Part shown: positions 12,345 to 25,479 of the stretch, in pieces
Position numbering within the stretch: the stretch's first letter is position 1
How the letters are laid out: the number at the start of each line of letters is the position of its first letter
From: Selaginella tamariscina
Lineage: Eukaryota; Streptophyta; Lycopodiopsida; Selaginellales; Selaginellaceae
Assembly: GCA_003024785.1 (NCBI GenBank)
Contig: PUQB01000557.1
Coordinates: forward strand, 62,001 to 126,000
DNA: 64,000 nt
Direction of reading: 5' to 3'
The notes under the pieces: generated by a model
Seen by the model: the letters and a program-made list of their open reading frames with translations, nothing else
Told to the model about the DNA's origin: nothing
Databases searched by the model: none
Made by a program: the position numbers and the translations under genes

Positions 12345-14462
12345 TTATACATGTATATATGTGATGAAATAGAATTCTTATTATAGTGCTCTATGATGGA
12401 CTAACGATACACAATGTTACATAATAGAATACATGTTAAAGAAAATAGTATAGTTTAACTATATAATATATTTATATCATTAACATTGATGTAATACCAG
12501 TATAGTAAATATCCCTGCATAATGAAAACATTAATGGCTTTTCATACTTATATAGTATACTATCCCCTTTATTATGTTATATACATATGTATTATAAAAA
12601 TATTTAATATTATTTTGAACATATTATATACATTGTTATATTAGTCAATATTATAATAGTTTTATATTTTAATACCTGTTTCCGAGCTTAATGATAAGCC
12701 TTTCATCAACACAAGCCACATACATGTCGAAGTCTGCAGCAAGTATAGTGAGCTTGCTCTCTGCATGTATACCGTTGTTCCTCCTAAGTTCCAATAACTG
12801 TGATATCTTATCCTTCATTCCCCAGTCGAAAAAATGGTCATAAAACTGCAAACAATTATATCATATTATAGTCACAAACACATCTCTCTACATATATATC
12901 CTTCATACAAACACTCCTCTTCAGATTAAGTACCAAATGAAAATCGATTGATTATTATGTAAACATTTATAAGTTAAAAATAATACGTGAGGTAAATAAA
13001 ATAAAACAATAAAAGATAATGCTAACATACCTTCTTTTTTCTTTATATCGATTTTAAAAAGTGCTATTAGTTTAAATTACAGAATTCCTAAACAACATAT
13101 ATAATGCTTTTCGTCATTAATTTAGGTAATTGTATGCAATTATAATCTCTCTCTCTCTCCCTCACACACACACACACAACACACACAACACACACACACA
13201 ATACTCACAACGCAAGGAATGCCTGGATGTGTGATAATATACACATATCCTAGAAGAACTTTATCATCGGGAAAATTCCAGTGTCTTTGTGTTGATCCTG
13301 TGTCGTGATTATCCACAAAAGTCACTGCTCTAGACGGGTACCATCCTGCTCGAAACTAGAGCATAGTTCATAAGGTATGTGTGTGTGTATGTGTGGTGCG
13401 TGTGTGTGAGAGAGAGATTACCTATTAACCCTGGAGCTTTTCCCTCAGCGTCACGCAGCCGCCAATACTCATTCTTTACAGCATCCTGAAGTACTCCCTT
13501 TGTAGTAAAATCGAATACGCTAGAGAACCCTCCAGTTCCATCAATCCAGTCGCAAAGTTGTTGCCTATGAGCATCTGTGAAACACTATCTGTGTATATAT
13601 GAATGGACGCATATTGGCATGCATATAGTATGATGCATATCTGTCTGTTGTGTTTTGCGTGTGTGCACGCGAGACAGATGCAGGTCTGTAAGAAGCATAC
13701 ACATATACGTATATCTCTGCATATGTGTGTATGCGTGTGCATCTTACTTTGGTTTGCACAAGGTCGTCCATTTTCATAGCCGAGAGAAGTCCAATATTCG
13801 CCTACAGAAAAATTGGGATTGGTCCTCTCACAGTATCTAGAAGAAGGTCACGCGTCCTTTGAGTAAATGAAGCCCGAGGAGAACAGTGTTTAACTTAAAC
13901 CCATGTTTTAGTCAGTAGTCAAACTAAGCAAGATTAACTTAAGCTAAGCTTACATCTTGGTGTAGATTGGTGAGTAACCCTTTACAAAGTCGAATCTCCA
14001 GCCGTCGAATCCAATCTCTGCTCTCATCCAATTCATCCAGTCCGTCAACTCGTCCTGCACTTGTTTGTTTGAGTGGTCCAGATCTGGAGCTGCTCCATAG
14101 CTTTCACCTGGATCATGTTTCCAATAATTAATAACGAGGGTTTTATATGTGTAAATACATGCGCATATATAACAAAGTTAACAAACGTGTGTGTGTTCTG
14201 CAAAGAACTCACATATATAATGTTGAAAATAATGCATTAGTATCCTACATAGATATGTATGCTTGCATAAAGAAAAACACATAGTATAATTGTAAGTGGT
14301 AGACAGGTACATTCATGTATAAGGAATAAACAGTGGGGCACGCGCGCGCACACACACGCACACACACAGACATATATACATATATGAGTATAAATAGTAT
14401 ATAGTGTATGAGTATAAATATCTAATTCAAATCTGACAAGAAACATTACTATGACTTGAAAG

Positions 14463-14532
<70 letters not shown>

Positions 14533-15680
14533 GTGAAAACCATTTATATAAACCATATATAAATATAATACAGACATTCATATGCAAGAAGCATATGCGT
14601 GTGAGTGTGTGTGAGAGAGAGAGGTGTGTGTAGGTGTGTGCGTGTGATAATGCACATATACACACGCAAGGACATATTCGTAGTATGTGCGTACCACTGT
14701 CTTTGCTGCCTTTGCCACCACTGTCATATATATCATTACTGACCAAAGCCCATGGTCCCCAATCAAGCCTCCTATCATTTGTGCCACCTTCATACATATT
14801 CCAGTGCCCTGTAGAATCCTGCTTCCACCCGCTACGATGATTTATAACAACGTCCGCAATGCAGCAAATATTGTGCGCGTGCATTACATCTATGCAATCC
14901 CGTAGTTGTGCCTCGTTACCATAGCTCGATGAATTCAGATCGTATAATTGAGTTGGTAAGTACCCTGCAAGATATGCATAGGCACTAAGTACGTGTATAG
15001 ATGGATGAAATGTGTGTACAACGCGCATCTATGAAGGTCTTGTGTGGATGCACCACAGGATATTTTCAAGAGAGAAAGAGAGAGAGAATAGGTACCATGT
15101 ACATGTGTGCATACATGTATGAAAACAATGCACACGTATGCACCCTTATATGTATTATGATGTGAGTTACCGTGCTTGTCTACGGATTGTGAAGGTGGTG
15201 GAAACCACACGTCTGTGAAGCCAGCGGCTTGAATTTCTGCAGCTTTCGTCTTCAGTAACTCATACCAGGGCTTCTTGGCTTGTGATTCCCAGTTGAACCC
15301 CTGAATAACCACAGCCGTTACTACTATACACCTAGTATATGCTGTACCATTTGTGACTTGTGTGTGTGTGTGTGTGTATGTATATATATATAACTGTTCT
15401 TTGGCCAAACACATGTCCTCGGGATTATATGATTAATAAGCTACACACATACGCACGCACGCACTTACTTGTAACAGGATGTGAAACCTGTACTCGGGGA
15501 TGACAGGCCGTGGAGGCCTCTTTTTCCGAATCACACCAGGGCTGCCAGATTCTCGCCCTCTCCGGTAGCTGCAATAATCCTCTTTCTCCATCGCTTTGAT
15601 ACCATACAAGTCAATCCTAAACTGTCTCCTCCAAAACTGTCCTCCGTAATCGTAATTCTTTCTCCTGCATCTTAAGACAC
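11228..15680 (-). CDS. Alpha-amylase (GH13), nine exons, with unusual C-terminal extension
   Basis: This endo-acting enzyme cuts alpha-1,4 bonds in starch. Exons, in transcript order: 15680-15469, 15300-15171, 14964-14695, 14107-13954, 13836-13748, 13574-13422, 13345-13209, 12845-12676 and 11725-11228. All junctions are GT-AG and keep frame. GH13 landmarks are complete: [34 protein letters not shown] with the nucleophile Asp, VGEYW with the acid Glu, [11 protein letters not shown] with the transition-state Asp, then [16 protein letters not shown] and the small C domain. No signal peptide is seen, but the true first exon is probably missing upstream of 15680. In the last exon one extra base in a CCC run (11716-11718, plus strand) shifts the frame. 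After the usual end at FAIWE the frame runs on for about 80 unrecognised residues, then a Lys/Glu/Asp tail ending GRKNKRK. The form is closer to the secreted/cytosolic plant class than to plastid AMY3. Confidence 0.88.
11945..12284. repeat. MITE-like hairpin in the last amylase intron
   Basis: The arms 11945-12000 and 12223-12284 are inverted copies (TCATGTTTACATGATTATGC, then ATTTCAGGACATA and AACATGCATA), with only a few mismatches over about 55 bp. The loop is about 220 bp. The element lies inside the intron 11726-12675. No target duplication was resolved because of flanking (TA)n. Confidence 0.7.
12293..12344. repeat. (TCTA)n then (GT)n microsatellite
   Basis: A TCTA tetranucleotide run is followed by about 14 GT units, within the last amylase intron next to the hairpin. 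Confidence 0.9.
14463..14529. repeat. (CT)n(CA)n compound microsatellite
   Basis: About 20 CT units followed by about 14 CA units in an amylase intron. Confidence 0.95.
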
Positions 15681-15935
15681 CTGCCGAACAACATGTGTGT
15701 GTGAGTGAGAGAAATGCCAACCCTAAACCCTGAACCAACTACAACCAGTATCATACATTATATATAGACACACACACACACACACACACACTAGTCATGT
15801 ACCATATGCTAGTCTATAATTCGTACGTACATACATATGCATGGTACGTATACAACTTGTGGTGCAATTAATAGGATCTGTAATTGAATGAACAAAATTA
15901 TCACAAAAGGTAGAGACTTTATGCAGATTACGTGA

Positions 15936-16202
15936 GTGCACCTGGATTTTAGATCAAAATATCAAGATTCTCAGGGAGTTCTAAGCATATTTCATGAAAA
16001 AACTGAAGAAAATACTCGAAAAGTATCACATTTGCAGGAGAAAATCACAGATTATATGCTAATTGCACCTGGAATTGGCGAGGAGGAGGAACAATTCGGG
16101 GATAATCTTGATGATGTTCTTGCAATTCTACGATCTTGCCTTGGGATGCCGCAAGATAGATTGGCGGCGATTGCACATTGGATCATTGCTCCCGCATTGT
16201 AG
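15936..16202 (+). CDS. Small hypothetical protein
   Basis: An 88-codon open frame, upstream of and divergent from the amylase. Its second half (APGIGEEEEQFGDNLDDVLA, then ILRSCLGMPQDRLAAIAHW) has protein-like composition with balanced acidic and hydrophobic residues. No domain is recognised and no splice context was found. It could be an exon of a larger gene or a retroelement scrap. Confidence 0.25.
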   Translation: MHLDFRSKYQDSQGVLSIFHEKTEENTRKVSHLQEKITDYMLIAPGIGEEEEQFGDNLDDVLAILRSCLGMPQDRLAAIAHWIIAPAL

Positions 16203-16679
16203 AGTACAACAATTCAGTTTCTGCCCTAGATTACTCCCAGAGCAGATTCGAACCACGTACCTATTGATCTGATGTAATACATATCCATTTTAAAATTAAA
16301 TATTCATATCGTGTTTAAAGTCCCTCCAACTAAGTTATTGTTTATATCCATAGGTATTTCCTTTTTTCAATTTTGCTATTGAGGCATCCAAATTTTGATC
16401 ATCACATTGAGCCATTCTAAAAGTGTCTCACCATGCTATAATATTTCTCTACAAACTACTCCTTGTTGTGACTTTCATCAAGCTACTTTGCAAACCAAGC
16501 CATTATGTCATCACAAACTTCTGAATAGCTACATTTTGTCATCTTAAGCTCGCAGAATCATACTCTTTTATTGTAAAGTTTATGTCCTGAATGCTCATGC
16601 ATTTCATGTGTTGGAGTTTCTCCTTTCTCTCAAGTGTTCAAGCATCTTAACATTTATTGTTTCCTTCTCTTTCTTGTGC

Positions 16680-17225
16680 CGTCTAGAGGTTTATCTCCAT
16701 CCTTTTCAAAATCATCATCTTTCATTAAATATGCATGTGAAAGTTGTCATTAAATATGAGGTAGTCGAAGGCAGATTATCGAAATCATTCAAGAAATATA
16801 ACTTGGTACTGGGTCTCTTCCCCTAAAATGAATCTAGAAGCTCAAATAAATTTAAATCCAATTCATGAGACCATGATGTCAGATCTCTTACTACATCAAT
16901 GAAACATAAGGAATTACTCTTGTCTTTAAATGATAATCACGAATGACCTTATACTCGCTAACAAGATTATCCCACTTTTTTGACACTAGTCCCAATCACA
17001 TTGTTTGAACCCTCTTTCATGCACGACAATAGCAATTTGCTTCCAACATTGTTGTGTTATTCTTGTTGAGTTCAATTTTTTAAAAGAAATTCTTATCATT
17101 TTAATTTTAGCAAAGTTTTGATTTCTTTTTTTGTTCAATTGCGCAAATGCTAATGTTTTCTTGGCATTCATGCCCTTGATTATATCCCTTCTCACCATCC
17201 TCCAAACATAATTCTCCTTCTTCAA
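16680..17225 (-). pseudogene. Trihelix / Myb-SANT-like DNA-binding protein relic
   Basis: Reading the minus strand down from 17225 gives a Lys-rich start, then QQCWKQIAIVVHERGFKQCD, an in-frame stop, and directly after it CQKKWDNLVSEYKVIRDYHL. The W...IA....GF..C..KW.NL...YK pattern is the core of trihelix or MSL-type DNA-binding domains, also found in PIF/Harbinger helper proteins. Farther down, DDDFEKDGDKPLDGTRKRRK is legible among stops. Several stops and AT-rich drift make it a pseudogene. Confidence 0.55.
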
Positions 17226-17278
17226 ATCCTAAACCTATTTCATCCTCAAATCCATTCTCATATCTATGTTACACAGAA

Positions 17279-17680
17279 TTAGGTTGACCAGGTCCTCCTC
17301 TTTTGTAGGGAACTTGAGCTTGACATCTTCAGTGTGACAATCCAAATTGAACATTTCGGCTTGAGTTCAGTCCTTGCTAAGGCTGAACTTAGATGGAACT
17401 CGGCTAGACTACAACTCAACCAGCTATCCAACCCCATATACAATGAAGGGGCTGAGTTTTCATATTCTTGGTTGAGTTTCCAATAGGCTTGGAGAAAGGC
17501 TGAGTTGTTCAACTTAACTAAGTTTTTACCCAAGCTTGGAAATTCAATTAGGCTTGAAGAAAGCTCGAGTTGAAGAGCTTGGGTTGTTAGGGCTGAGCTA
17601 TTTAGCCCAGTCAAGTTTCCAAAGTGGCCTAGAAACTTGACTGAGTTGGAGTGGTACAAGCCCGACCACTCCATAACTAA
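17279..17680. repeat. Degenerate GCTTGAGTTG-type repeat
   Basis: Words such as GGGCTGAG, GGCTTGGAGAAAGG, GGCTTGAAGAAAGC and AACTTGACTGAG recur at irregular spacing. The minus-strand open frame across it is low in complexity and looks fortuitous. Confidence 0.4.
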
Positions 17681-19871
17681 CCGTAATCCAAACTTAGACC
17701 ATGAAGTGCTATCTACATCAATTCTTATGAAACTTGTTATTGTGCAATGAGAGGCACTAAAGTTGATGATGTAGGCTGCTAAAGATGAATCTAGATGTTA
17801 CAGATGATGCTAGTTGCTAAAGCTTACCTAGTTGGATGATGTGCTCCTTCTGGAAAATTAACATCCCCTACTAGATCGAAGCACCTTCCACCCCATTGAT
17901 GTGCCACACCATTTACCCTAGTCACTCACAGTATCAAAAACCATGGTTGCTCATATGAGAGCCACTTAATTTTAATAATTAAAATTTTACAATTAATATA
18001 TTAATTATTAAAATGTTTTATAGGTATATACACTGACATTAATTAAAAAGTTAAAAATATTAAATAATTTTATAAACTATGTGATAACATAATTAAATGT
18101 CTAAACAACATTTAAAACATTTAAGTAAAATATATCTTCCATTTTTACGATCTAAAACTAAAAATTTGAATCTATAATAGACCATTTTATTAATTAATAT
18201 ATCAATGTCAAAACTTTCAATTCTCAAAATTAATTAAATGATTTAAATTTTATTTATACATTTAAGTGAATCATATAATTTTTTTCACCTTATCATACAT
18301 ATATACTCAATATATTAAATATGACATTTATATACATATCTACATCTACAAATTCAAATGTATTTAAGCTTTGCTTTATCAAAACCTTAGCCAAATTTGC
18401 ACCAACATTATAGTCATAATTCACACCAAATTACCAAAAATGTTTAGGGACTTCCTAAGGTCCCTTAAGAAATACTTGTGATTCACTATTCACTTGTATT
18501 AACTTAATTTGGTGTGAATGACCTAAACCTTAAAATTAATCTCTTAAACTTTTTATATAAATGAAAAACTATATAAGAGTTTGGTGTTGGTTTTCATAAA
18601 ATTTAAATTTTAAGTAGGTAAGGGTCTATGTGAATGTCCCTTTAGTATAACAACATAAATAAATAAAAGTGCAAAATTTTTAATAATGAATAATATAAAT
18701 AATGGAAGGGGGGATCTCTTATTCACATTTTGTACTATATTACTTTGAATATATTTCATCTTATTTATTTACTTTTCTAATGTAATGTTTACTCTCATTT
18801 TGTATATTATTATTAGTACTGCATAAAGAGTAAATATTCTTTTATCATAGTTTTAACCTGGTTGATTAACTACTTGGATAAAGATTGTGAGATATGTGGG
18901 CAAAAGACCCAAGTGAACTTTGGTTATTATGACTAAGGTTTCTTTTATAAATACTAATTAACCCTTTGCCTAGTTAGTTTAAGGGGAAAGGGAAATGTTA
19001 TGACACTTATAATGTAATATTATATTATGTTTTACTTTCAATTTTGCTATTATTGCATAAAGATTTGTACAATATTGTACTTCTTAGTATAGAACTTGCA
19101 TTTGCATGATCGATCCATTTTTTTAATTATTTTGTTGCACGTGGGAACAACAATATTCTATTATAATATCTTTTCTAAGCTAGTTAAATTTATAAAATAA
19201 TAATTATAGTCTCATGAACAATAATTGGAGTTAATTACCATAATATATTTCATACATATGTGATAAATGTGTATACATAAGTATTATAAACTTGTCGTAC
19301 TCATCATACATAAATAGAAAGAAAAACTTAAAGAAACCCTAAAGAAACAAAAGATAATAGCAAAAGACCGAGGATAATTAGTAAAAAGTGAACATAGAGG
19401 AGTTGGCATGGTGGTGGATGTTTGAATATTCTGGTCATTTATATTTGTCATGTCTTCAAGGAATTTCAAGAACCGATCCTGTATCTTAACCAACCACAAC
19501 CATTAAGGATTTAATTATAAAACATTTAAGTCAATCTTTAAAAGTTTGAAGCCTTTCTTCTTCAAGATTTGTATAAATATTAATCATCATCTTCAGGTTG
19601 GTCTAAAACAATTGGTTGCCTCATTTAAACATTAATTTGTCCACGAAAGTTATTGAATTGTTTATCAATCTTTGCTTTCAATTGAAGATCACCATCATAG
19701 TATTGAATTAAGTACTCTTGCCAATTGACATTTACTTTAATATTCAACTTTGATAAAGCACATTATGCATCATATATTAGTGTGCTTGTCTTTATCATGT
19801 TTTTCATAATAAAGAATTTAATATCCTTTATTCTTTTAACCTTCATGATATGATGTGTTGCCATCTTGTTC
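17681..19871. other. AT-rich intergenic DNA, no gene seen
   Basis: All frames are closed except short AT-driven stretches. I see no domain, RNA gene or clear repeat boundary. Confidence 0.5.
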
Positions 19872-19877
19872 AAACCT

Positions 19878-21646
19878 TGTCAGAGTTTTAACCCAAAGGG
19901 CCAACACGTGGCAACACGTGGCTGCCATGTGGCCATTTGGCGTCATCACCCTGTGTGAGCAACGCTAAGTTCCCAGAACAACCCCAACGACCCCTAGGGT
20001 TAGACTCTAATGCCCAAGTGGACAGAGACTTAGGGTTTAGCCTAAGTCTCCCTAGAATGTCTGCCCCCAGAACCCTTGAGGGATAACCCTAGTTGACTTA
20101 GGGTTTAGCCTAAGTCTCCCTAGAGTGTCTACCCCCAAAACCCTTGAGGGATAACCCTAGTTGACTTAGGGTCTTGCCCTAGAAGACCTAGACAGGCTCA
20201 TGCCCTAACCCCCATCAAGGAGACGTGTGTTCCACACATACCCCTGACAGAGCTAAGGCATTGTCACTTACCCCTTGAGGAATCACCCTCATCCGGGAGT
20301 ACAACCCCTTTAGGGCGACAAGGGGTACCCTGAACCACGACTAACCCCTAAGGGTTTGAGTGGCCAAGTTATACCCTAGACCTAGGCTAGTACTTAGTGA
20401 GGACACGAGTGTGCCGTAGGCGAACACGAGTGTTCTGCTAAGCAAACTCCCTAAGGCTAGGTTTGGGATAACCCTAAGCACATGACCTTGCAGTGCCTCA
20501 CGAAAGGGCTTCTGCTAATGAGCTTAGGTTGTTCAACCTCTGGATTCCAAGGAGAACACTCCCCTAGCCAAGTGTGCCAAAGCACACCTAGTTACGAGAC
20601 CTAACCTCCCTTGAGCATGCCCAAGGCTTAGCACCCTAGTGCAAGCACAAGCATGCCTATTGCTAGAGTATCCAACCCCTTGGCGACAAACCCATGACAT
20701 AACCCCAAAGGGCGTGCCTCAGGCGTTGTACCATGTGACGTTTAGCCCAGTGTCACATCTCCATGTGACACTGCCTTCCCCGATGTGGGCTATCATGCCA
20801 TAGCCCTTAGATTCAAGAGTTGCACCAAGTACCACAAACGTGGCTCCTAAATGCCAACTCTAGAACCCCTCAATGAACCCTCAGGAATTGGTAACTGAAC
20901 CTGTCAAACAAGATCCCACGCCCACAGTTGGACAAGGACACGGATGTGCCTTGCTTGGCTGTGAGTGCTACACCTAGCTTGACGTGGAGGAGGAGGCTGG
21001 AGACAAGCCTCAACCTCTGCCTCTTGGAACGTGCATTCCGACAAGACCTCCCAGGCATGGATTCGCCAACGTTAAGGGTAAGCTACCCCGAAGGTGGGAC
21101 GTACCCCTGGCATCTGGAAGTTAGGGCGGCACAACAGAGGGTTGTGCCTTGACGACACAAGCTAGAGCTTGCACCGGGAGAAGAGTAACGAGCTCAGTCA
21201 TGAACCCAGGAACCCTCACTCCTATATACTACCTTATTTATGTGACAGAGGCCCCCCCCCCTGTTTTCCTGTTTACATAAGTGGGCTAGCACTGAAATCT
21301 CATTCCCAGAGGGAACATACTTGGTGAGTTATCCATCGACCCCTAAACCCTAACCTGTCAAACCTGGGGGTATTTCTAAGCATATCCGACATGCCGAACT
21401 CACCGGAACTAGCCATTAATCCAACCGGGACACGGAAAACGAGGGTAAGAGTTTTCTAGAAGGTAAGTGCTACCTTCGCTTAGAGTTTCTCGAGATATCT
21501 AAGGACAGCCGGCCGGACTACCCCTAAACACCTAAGTGCACTAAGCGGGGCTGTTTCTCACTACATCTAGGGCTTGTCAACATAGTACAGTAGGTAACAA
21601 CAGTCAACGTCCAAAGTAAAGAGGAGTCATAGTAAAAACTATGACA
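19878..21646. mobile_element. Solo LTR or small non-autonomous LTR element with target duplication
   Basis: The element begins TGTCA and ends TGACA, a TG...CA boundary with a 5-bp inverted repeat. The six bases AAACCT occur directly before it (19872-19877) and directly after it (21647-21652). It is far richer in GC than the DNA on either side. It has no gag or pol reading frame. Related but incomplete copies lie at 8693, about 23040 and 24947. The length of about 1.77 kb fits one large LTR left by recombination. Confidence 0.75.
20027..20182. repeat. 68-bp tandem repeat inside the solo LTR
   Basis: Two full units (20027-20094 and 20095-20162) and a partial third. Each begins GACTTAGGGTTTAGCCTAAG and ends GGATAACCCTAGTT, with three differences between the full units. 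Confidence 0.9.
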
Positions 21647-21652
21647 AAACCT

Positions 21653-23039
21653 TTCACCATTTTGTTCATGCCTTTAAAATCAAGCTTGAAGTTGCTCCTT
21701 CACATTCAATAAGCCTCAACACTTTTAATATTGGAGCATTGAGTATTAAGAGGTCCTGACACTCCAACCAAATGCCTATAATAGCAATTTAGACGTTGTA
21801 ACTCCATGCCCTTAGGCATCAACAACCACTTGGACTTCTTCTATACTTCACTCATTATCGTGAGTCACAAGCCTCCCATGACGAATGGATCACAAAGCTG
21901 ACTTAACATAATTAAAGTATAAGTAAAATGTATAGAAGCAAGCTTCAAACTTTTCTTTAGGTAGAAATGTCAAAACATTGTAAGTAGCCACTCTTTCTTA
22001 GTGATGAAAGACACAATATGATATAGGGTGCTCTCAACCCAAGATAAATGATTAATATTCTCTAGCAATAAGTCAAGAGACATGATAAACGCAACGTTCA
22101 TGCAAGATCTTATGACATTCATTTTGCATAAGTTGGGCATTAATACCAAAATCACAACCATGCGTGGTGCTTTAATTTGTGTTATAAAAAAAATCATTAA
22201 TACATATTCACATGGCATTGAGATAACAATGTGTATGTATACATGTATGACTAATCACTAAAAAAATTTTCTCTCAAGAGCTAAAGTGTGTTTTTCATTA
22301 TAAAAATTATTAAAAAATCAAGGTGACCTTCATAGAAAAATACACGTATGAATGACTATGCATTGGGATTTTTCTCTTCTGAGCTCAAGTGGGTGAAGTT
22401 ACGATAGAGATAAGTTGAATTGGGTGAAATTGTGATGAAGATAAGTTGAAGTGGGTGAAGATGTGACATAGATAGACGTGACATGTTGGTTGAGGTGTGT
22501 TTTTACAACAACAAAGCTTTACAAATCATCTGCCTAGCATAACAATAGTTAAATACTACACAAATATTACACCCATTGCAACACAATTTAAAGCATTATC
22601 TTTCACCACTTGAAACACATTTTAAAGACCTACTTCGAAAATGATCAAACACAATTGTTACCACAATTATGCATTAGATTTTTTTACTCTCCCGTTGTCC
22701 ATAAACCTAAGAAAAACAGCACCATGAATCGAAGTTGCCATAAATTAATTATGGCTCAATGTTTGATGTTAGACTAGCCATTCATGACAATAGTGCAACC
22801 TTAATTGCCCATCCTCTTTGAAATTGTTGAAGCTTTCCTTTTACAAGCTTATGATGGTTCTTAATGGTTTTGTATGTATGTTTCGTAATAAATAATGTAG
22901 TTAACATTAGTTGTTCTTGCAACTTTCTAACAACTAATTACTCATGTATTTACAACTTTTAAAGTCATAAGGAGTCCCTTAACAAATATTATCTTTGCTA
23001 TGGCATTATAACACATAAATTGTAAAAAAGTAATTGAAT
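21653..23039. other. AT-rich spacer with a short tandem repeat
   Basis: No gene is recognised. At 22387-22478 there is a 31-32 bp tandem repeat, nearly three units, built on GGGTGAA...GATAAGTTGA. The remainder is unstructured AT-rich sequence. Confidence 0.5.
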
Positions 23040-23300
23040 ATTTTTGAAACGTGGTGGTTTCCTTGCACCAAATGTTGAGGATGTTTGACCTTGATCCAAT
23101 ACACCTTTGTCTCTTTTCCTATGGAATATAAAACAATAGAGCTTGCTATAGTTTTTAACACACAAGTTAAGCTTGTACCGATAAGAGAATAACAAGTTCT
23201 CTTTTGAACCCAAGAACTTTCACTACACATACTTTACCTTATTTATGTGATGGAGTTCCCCCCTCCCTTATTTATGTAAGTGGGCTGGCAATTTGTATAA
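23040..23300. mobile_element. Diverged fragment of the 19878 LTR family
   Basis: The order AAGCTTGTACCGATAAGAGA, AACAAGTTCTCTTTTGAACC, CTTTACCTTATTTATGTGAT, then TAAGTGGGCTGGCA matches the 3' half of the 19878-21646 element. The copy is clearly older. Confidence 0.65.
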
Positions 23301-24946
23301 AACTTAGTTTGGGCATCTGTTGCACTGGTTGAAACTCCTATACGTGTAGCAAAATAATTCACACATCTTTAGTGGCATTCCTTTGAAATGCAAATGGCTA
23401 CTCTTAGGCCTTGAACTCATCCAAGATGAATGTAGATTCTATAAGGCACACCATTATAAACTCTTTACAAAGCTTAGAAGTTCAAAAATAAATTTCTTTA
23501 CAACCTTGTATAGGAGCGCCTTTGTTAACATAATTCCATATAAGATCTTTTTTTCATGATCTCATGTTGTAGCAACAATGACTTTCTAAATTTCTTTAGG
23601 GTTTTCTTAGGATTGATTAATTAAGATACCCTATGCATACAAGTAGGCATTCACATTTATCATACATACTTGCAAGTGCATGAAAAATGTGTCATATACA
23701 TATGATGATAACTATGTTGGAATCTTAACAATACTATAACACTTACAAAGGACAAGAACTATCTAGTATATATAAAGCTTATTACAAAATAACAATCCAT
23801 TATGAAATATAACTTTTCATAATCCTAACAACGAAGATCATAATGAGAATTAAAAACTTGATTAAGAAAAATATGATTTTAAACATTGTATGTAAAAGGG
23901 TTCATTATTAGAGCCTCACACAATAAATTCACAATTATAAAATTATTTGAATATATTAGTCATCACTACTTTTAATGACCAAAATCTAAAAAGATTTATT
24001 GTTATTGATTAAATGTTAGATGTCTTGATCAATGAGCAAAGTAGTAATCGTCATCTCCATGAGTCAAGTATGAAAGAACATGAATCACTATTATCAACAC
24101 ACACTTTTATGCTCACATAAGTGTTTGGTGTTCACCTAAAGGACTATTTGCTATAGACGCATGCTCATTGCCATCTACATGTATGGCTTTTATATGACAC
24201 GAGAGTTTGTGAGGATGAATGGCATAAGAATGTTTCATTGTTGTATGCTTATATGGTTGTGATAGTTTGTGAATGAGTAGCATAAGAACATTGTGCACAC
24301 TTTTGGTGTTATTTCATGGACAACCATAATACCCGCATGTACACAAAAGATGAAAGAGAAATCAATTCACTAGGCAAAAGTGTATATAAAAATGCCCATG
24401 TCTAATAAAGGCCAAAGACTTCTCTAAGAGAGTTGAGTCAAGAAGCTAGATGATTATGTATATTAGATATCGTATTAAAGATCATAGACCAAATGACTAT
24501 CTATACTAGTGAACTAGTTATTAAAGAACCTCAATCAAATATCATTTAAATGACTTTAATGTATTGAAGATCAAAGACCAAATGGCTATCTATACTAAGA
24601 AATGGGATATTGAAGACCATGAACCCTTCCTAACAAATATCTTAATAAAACTAGGTGAACATCTTCCATGTGGGCCATTCCCTTGATCTTTTGGGCCAAT
24701 GAAATCTAATAGGTGTCTTCATTAGACAATTTCTTGTACACTCCATGTACAACATATACATCCTCACTTGTAAATCATATTTACCACATCATAAATTTAT
24801 TATGATGTGCTAATTTATACGCACCAAGAGCTTCATAAATGCCAACTTGTACCTAGTTGAATATGCCATTAATCCCCCCTATAGTCATTTCCATTGACAA
24901 GAGAACAATTATGGGATCATGTTAAGGGGACACCCTTGATGTCAGA
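23301..24946. other. AT-rich spacer with short direct repeats
   Basis: A direct repeat of about 34 bp (GACCAAATG.CTATCTATACTA core) occurs at about 24473 and 24564, with a third partial unit after 24605. A GTTTGTGA...GCATAAGAA pair lies at 24204-24290. No gene is seen. Confidence 0.5.
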
Positions 24947-25420
24947 GTTTTTACCTGGTGTCACAAAGGTAGCTTGCCAAATGTCAACCCTTGAATCCCC
25001 TATCTGAAAACCCCACGAAATCTGGTAAAGTAATTCATATTAGGAACCTAACTCTTAGGAGCTTAAACCCCCAGCTGACCAAGTCCACAAACGAGCTCAC
25101 CTTGTGAATTAGGATACGTAGACAAGTCGAGTTATAAGTGTCGTTCATAGCTTAGCGTGGTTGAGGTGGCTGGAGCAAGGCCTCAACCCTATTGTGTGGA
25201 AGTTAGGGTGGCACAATAGAAGGTTGCACCTTGATGACACAAGCTTAGCTTGCACCGGTAGGAAGTTAACAAGCTCTTTTTTGAATTCAACACTCTACTT
25301 TAATTATGTGACGGAGTCCCTCCCCTCCTAAATAAGTAAGTGGGTTGGCACGGAAATGCCAACTTTTAATGAAAAGATATGCCTAACCTAACCCTAAACC
25401 TAACTCCTAAGGGGGGTATT
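24947..25420. mobile_element. Truncated copy of the 19878 LTR family
   Basis: It starts TGTCAGAGTTTTTACC like the solo LTR and shares GGAAGTTAGGGTGGCACAAT, ACACAAGCTTAGCTTGCACC and TAAGTGGGTTGGCACGGAAA with it. It lacks the GC-rich first kilobase, and no clean TGACA end with target duplication could be found. Confidence 0.65.
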
Positions 25421-25479
25421 AGGGTTAGGGCAACCCTAGGGGTGTCCCTAACCCTTTTTGACAAGCTTTACTTATGAAA

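Noticed and set aside
16230..16255. Pol III B-box-like word (GGTTCGAATC on the minus strand)
   Set aside because: No A box at the right distance and no cloverleaf could be drawn, so neither a tRNA nor a SINE is claimed.
20870..21152. Open frames on both strands inside the solo LTR
   Set aside because: Composition effect of a GC-rich LTR. No gag, pol or other domain is seen.
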